The notes under the pieces: generated by a model
Databases searched by the model: none
Seen by the model: the letters and a program-made list of their open reading frames with translations, nothing else
Told to the model about the DNA's origin: nothing
Assembly (NCBI GenBank): GCA_021780695.1
Contig: JAJXYD010000012.1
Span: 1 to 64,000 of the forward strand
DNA length: 64,000 nt
Source of the DNA: Deltaproteobacteria bacterium
Lineage (GTDB): Bacteria > Desulfobacterota > Syntrophobacteria > Syntrophobacterales > Syntrophobacteraceae
Reading direction: 5' to 3'
Program-made: the position numbers and the translations under genes
Part shown: positions 61,574-64,000 of the stretch, in pieces
Layout of the letters: each line of letters opens with the position of its first letter
How positions within the stretch are numbered: position 1 is the stretch's first letter

Positions 61574-61922
61574 TTACTATCCAGCTTATTTCAGGTTTTT
61601 CCCCCGTCCACCTTACGGCTACTACGTCAAAGCGCATGAACGCATCGGCGGCGCCTTGCCGTTTCAAATACCACAGAGCGGCTTTGGTAATACGCCTGAA
61701 TTTTGGAGCGGTAAGGGATTCTTCCGGGCTCCAAAATGAATCGGCCCGTCTGGATCTAACTTCGACAAATATGATAGTCTTGCCGTCTTTTGCAATCAAG
61801 TCGATTTCTCCCAAAGGACAGCGGAAGTTGCGATCAAGGATTTTGAGGCCGCATTCACGAAGATAATCGGCAGCGACCGTCTCGCCCTCTTTTCCCAAGT
61901 CATAGCGGCTTTTCGCTGGCAT
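61554..61922 (-). CDS. yraN: YraN/UPF0102 family endonuclease-like protein
   Basis: 122 residues. Restriction-endonuclease-like fold: GKEGETVAADYLRECGLKIL, NFRCPLGEIDLIAKDGKTII (GEIDLI core) and FVEVRSRRADSFW (ExK-like). Function uncertain; often next to rnhB or rsmI, as here. Ends in AFQPR with the rsmI start overlapping by 20 bases. Twelve bases after rnhB. Confidence 0.9.
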   Translation of the reverse strand: MPAKSRYDLGKEGETVAADYLRECGLKILDRNFRCPLGEIDLIAKDGKTIIFVEVRSRRADSFWSPEESLTAPKFRRITKAALWYLKRQGAADAFMRFDVVAVRWTGEKPEISWIVNAFQPR

Positions 61923-61933
61923 AAGGCTCCTAA

Positions 61934-62560
61934 CTATCTGGAAACACCCCTGAAAGTAATCCTATGAAGCGGACAAGGCCCGAATTTCCGTAACGCCTCA
62001 TAGTGGCGAGCCGTTCCGTAACCCTTGTGAGAGTTAAACCCATATTGGGGAAAGTCCTCGTGATACCCGCACATCAACTTGTCACGATGGACCTTGGCAA
62101 TAATGGAAGCGGCAGCGATGGAAATGGAGAGCGCATCCCCGTGAGGAATTCCCTTTTGAGCAATGGGCAAAGGGAGCTTGTAGGGGCCGTCGATAAGGAG
62201 GAAATCAGGCGCAACGCACAACTGCGCAACCGCAGAGATCATGGCCCGCAAAGTTGCCTGAAGGATGTTTATCCGGTCAATTTCGCAGTTGTCAACAATA
62301 CCAAGTCCTACGGCAGTAGCCCGAGTCTTGATTTTTTCAAAAAAATCTTCTCGTTGTTCAGGGCTGAGCTTTTTGGAATCGTTAATGCCGGGAAGGCGAA
62401 CATTTTTTGGCAAGATAACAGCCGCAGCAACCACAGGCCCTGCCAGAGGACCGCGACCGGCTTCATCTATCCCGCAAACTAAACCAAACCCCTGCCGGGC
62501 GGCCTCCTTTTCATGGAGGTGCATATCCACCGCAAGGTTTTCGATCATAAGCCTCTGCAT
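61934..62560 (-). CDS. rnhB: Ribonuclease HII
   Basis: 208 residues. Cleaves RNA in RNA-DNA hybrids and single ribonucleotides in DNA. Catalytic carboxylates: [20 protein letters not shown] (Asp, Glu), LLIDGPYKL and [15 protein letters not shown] 62560 (AAGG upstream) gives a normal length; the open frame 29 codons longer is unlike the family. First of the rnhB-yraN-rsmI operon on the minus strand. Between it and pstB (62648-62838) I see no gene. Confidence 0.93.
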   Translation of the reverse strand: MQRLMIENLAVDMHLHEKEAARQGFGLVCGIDEAGRGPLAGPVVAAAVILPKNVRLPGINDSKKLSPEQREDFFEKIKTRATAVGLGIVDNCEIDRINILQATLRAMISAVAQLCVAPDFLLIDGPYKLPLPIAQKGIPHGDALSISIAAASIIAKVHRDKLMCGYHEDFPQYGFNSHKGYGTARHYEALRKFGPCPLHRITFRGVSR

Positions 62561-62838
62561 AGTTTGCCTTTGCAATGAACAAGGGTCCTGACGATCTCTA
62601 AAACACCGCCCGGCGATCTGCTCAAGACAAAGCCATCGAAGGCGCAAATATTATTTTTCTAAGATATATACCCGTTAGGATGGGGCGCGCAAGGGGTTTT
62701 GCTCTACTGGGCAGGAGGTTGCAGGCATCAAAGCACGAAAAATTATTCTTCCGTCCGCAGCCTTTTTCCCAGTGGGCAAATTGACCTGAGACTCTCCAAA
62801 CGGTCGAGGGGGCAGGAGTTCATTTTACGGCGTGTGAT

Positions 62839-63609
62839 CTAGCCGAACTTGCCGGTTATATAATCCTCGGTTTCCTTTCGCGACGGGCGCGTAAAGATGA
62901 GTTCGGTTCCGGCGAATTCGATCAACTCCCCAAGGTACATGTAGGCTGTAAAGTCCGAGACTCTGGCTGCCTGCTGCATGTTGTGGGTAACGATAACGAT
63001 GGTGTAGTCCTTTTTTAGCTCAGTGACGAGGTTTTCTATGCGCGCGGTGGAGATAGGATCGAGGGCCGAGGCCGGCTCATCCAGGAGCAGCACCTCGGGT
63101 TTTACGGCTATGGCCCGGGCAATGCACAAGCGCTGCTGCTGGCCTCCGGAAAGACCATAGCCGCTGCGGTGAAGAACATCTTTAACCTCATCCCAGAGCG
63201 CGGCCTTGTGGAGTGCCCATTCGACTCTTTCATCCATGCCGCTTTTACTCAGCTTTTCGTAGAGTTTTACACCGAAAGCTATGTTGTTATAGATCGACAT
63301 CGGGAAAGGGGTAGGCTGCTGAAAAACCATTCCGACCCTGGCTCGAAGCTTATTTAGATCGCTATCGTCTTCGAGGATATCGACCCCGTCGACAATGATC
63401 CGGCCGGTTGCCCTTTGATGGGGATAGATTTTATAGATCTTGTTAAAGGTGCGAATCAAGGTGGATTTGCCGCAGCCTGAGGGGCCGATGAAAGCCGTTA
63501 CGTGAAACTCCGGGATATCGAGGGAGATATTTTTTAACGCCCGGGTTTCACCGTAGAAAAAATCAAGATTGCGAACTTCAATTTTTGGTTTTGGCAGCAT
63601 TGCCGTCAT
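62839..63609 (-). CDS. pstB: Phosphate ABC transporter ATP-binding protein PstB
   Basis: 256 residues. ATPase of the high-affinity phosphate importer. Walker [21 protein letters not shown]-loop [20 protein letters not shown] (the PFPMSIYNN stretch is PstB-specific), signature [15 protein letters not shown], Walker [21 protein letters not shown] and switch [14 protein letters not shown] set ATG 63609 (AAGG nine bases upstream) as start; a GTG four codons earlier is in frame. Directly after pstA in the same direction. Confidence 0.95.
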   Translation of the reverse strand: MTAMLPKPKIEVRNLDFFYGETRALKNISLDIPEFHVTAFIGPSGCGKSTLIRTFNKIYKIYPHQRATGRIIVDGVDILEDDSDLNKLRARVGMVFQQPTPFPMSIYNNIAFGVKLYEKLSKSGMDERVEWALHKAALWDEVKDVLHRSGYGLSGGQQQRLCIARAIAVKPEVLLLDEPASALDPISTARIENLVTELKKDYTIVIVTHNMQQAARVSDFTAYMYLGELIEFAGTELIFTRPSRKETEDYITGKFG

Positions 63610-63634
63610 ATCTTCACACACCTTTGCAAAAGTT

Positions 63635-64000
63635 TTAACGGCCCAAAGGCTTTTGTTTGAAAAAGGATCTGGCCAGGATATTCAACCCCAAAACGCCCAT
63701 GGTTATAAGGAGGGCTCCGGCCCATGCGAGAGTATGCCAGTCTTTGTAAGGGCTCATCGCGTAATCGAAAATCATCACGGGAAGATTTGCGGTGGGCTGG
63801 GTAAGTTTGCTCCAGAACATGTTGTTCAGGGCGGTAAAAAGAAGAGGCGCGGTTTCTCCGCTTATTCTGGCGACAGCGAGCAGAATGCCCGTAATTATAC
63901 CCGCGCGCGAGGCTCTAAGCGTAATCATGGTGACAATCTTCCATTGCGGGGTTCCCAGAGCTGCCGCGGCTTCGCGCAAACGATTGGGCACCATTTTCAG
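63635..64000 (-). CDS. pstA: Phosphate ABC transporter permease PstA, C-terminal part
   Basis: 121 residues are visible; the gene continues past the right edge, so the start is not seen. The stretch [20 protein letters not shown] is the EAA-type loop that docks on the ATPase, followed by [20 protein letters not shown] and a C-terminal helix [20 protein letters not shown]. This is the cytoplasmic-membrane channel of phosphate import. Stop at 63635, 25 bases before the chosen pstB start. A PstC/PstS pair would be expected to the right. Confidence 0.93.
   Translation of the reverse strand: MKMVPNRLREAAAALGTPQWKIVTMITLRASRAGIITGILLAVARISGETAPLLFTALNNMFWSKLTQPTANLPVMIFDYAMSPYKDWHTLAWAGALLITMGVLGLNILARSFFKQKPLGR

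Overview
The window reads as a chromosome segment of an anaerobic Desulfobacterota (deltaproteobacterial) organism, most like the Syntrophobacterales. This is inference from gene content: a methylmalonyl-CoA mutase operon with its MeaB chaperone, a membrane proton pyrophosphatase, a pyrophosphate-dependent phosphofructokinase, CODH-type nickel accessory proteins (CooT, CooC, DUF3786), a CbiMQO metal importer, FolE2, CheX and a sigma-54 two-component pair. No rRNA or species-diagnostic gene is present. Genes are dense, use ATG, GTG and TTG starts, and mostly have clear GGAGG-type ribosome binding sites.

Layout. 1-1.8 kb is decayed accessory DNA: a truncated Cas6 of the I-MYXAN (Cmx6) type, coupled to a WYL-family regulator with an amber codon and a missing central part, flanked by two non-autonomous inverted-repeat elements. 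1.9-5.8 kb holds nickel/cobalt handling: cooT and a DUF3842 gene face a cbiM-cbiQ-cbiO importer operon. 5.8-14 kb is loosely packed and mainly envelope or secretory: an OprB-type porin, a small exported protein, a periplasmic amino-acid-binding protein and a large exported phosphoesterase with an aromatic C-terminal tail. At 14 kb lie a tRNA-Thr(TGT) with its own promoter and a structured RNA candidate. 14.2-18.2 kb is a minus-strand group (APH/AAA kinase-like, FolE2, CooC, DUF3786), followed by a zinc-ribbon thioredoxin and a translationally coupled heavy-metal RND tripartite pump (18.8-24.4 kb). 24.4-32 kb has RNA modification (RluA, RlmI-like), FmdB zinc ribbon, LOG, small Cys proteins and an M16C peptidase.

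33-39 kb is the bioenergetic core: hppA (K+-independent type by motif), then mcm large subunit, B12-binding subunit and meaB as one operon. 39-42 kb carries an HExxH protein overlapping gatC, then gatA. 42 kb has cheX beside a wrecked cheY. 43-48 kb has a flavodoxin-like protein, a YyaL-type thioredoxin-domain protein and PPi-phosphofructokinase. 48-52.6 kb is the most interesting part: a hybrid histidine kinase and a sigma-54 activator overlapping by one base, then a perfect 26-bp-arm palindrome made of repeated TTCCTGT half-sites, a textbook sigma-54 promoter, and a 102-residue exported protein with a terminator. It looks like a complete, self-contained signalling-to-export circuit of unknown function. 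53-64 kb has proC, an oversized Lon protease with a 250-residue C-terminal extension, a glycosyltransferase-TPR gene plus TPR gene, the rsmI-yraN-rnhB set and the end of a phosphate importer (pstB and partial pstA).

The window contains no CRISPR array, complete transposase or prophage. The strongest candidate for an undescribed system is the 48-52.6 kb kinase/activator/palindrome/secreted-protein module; the decayed I-MYXAN locus is the clearest sign of past accessory-gene turnover.
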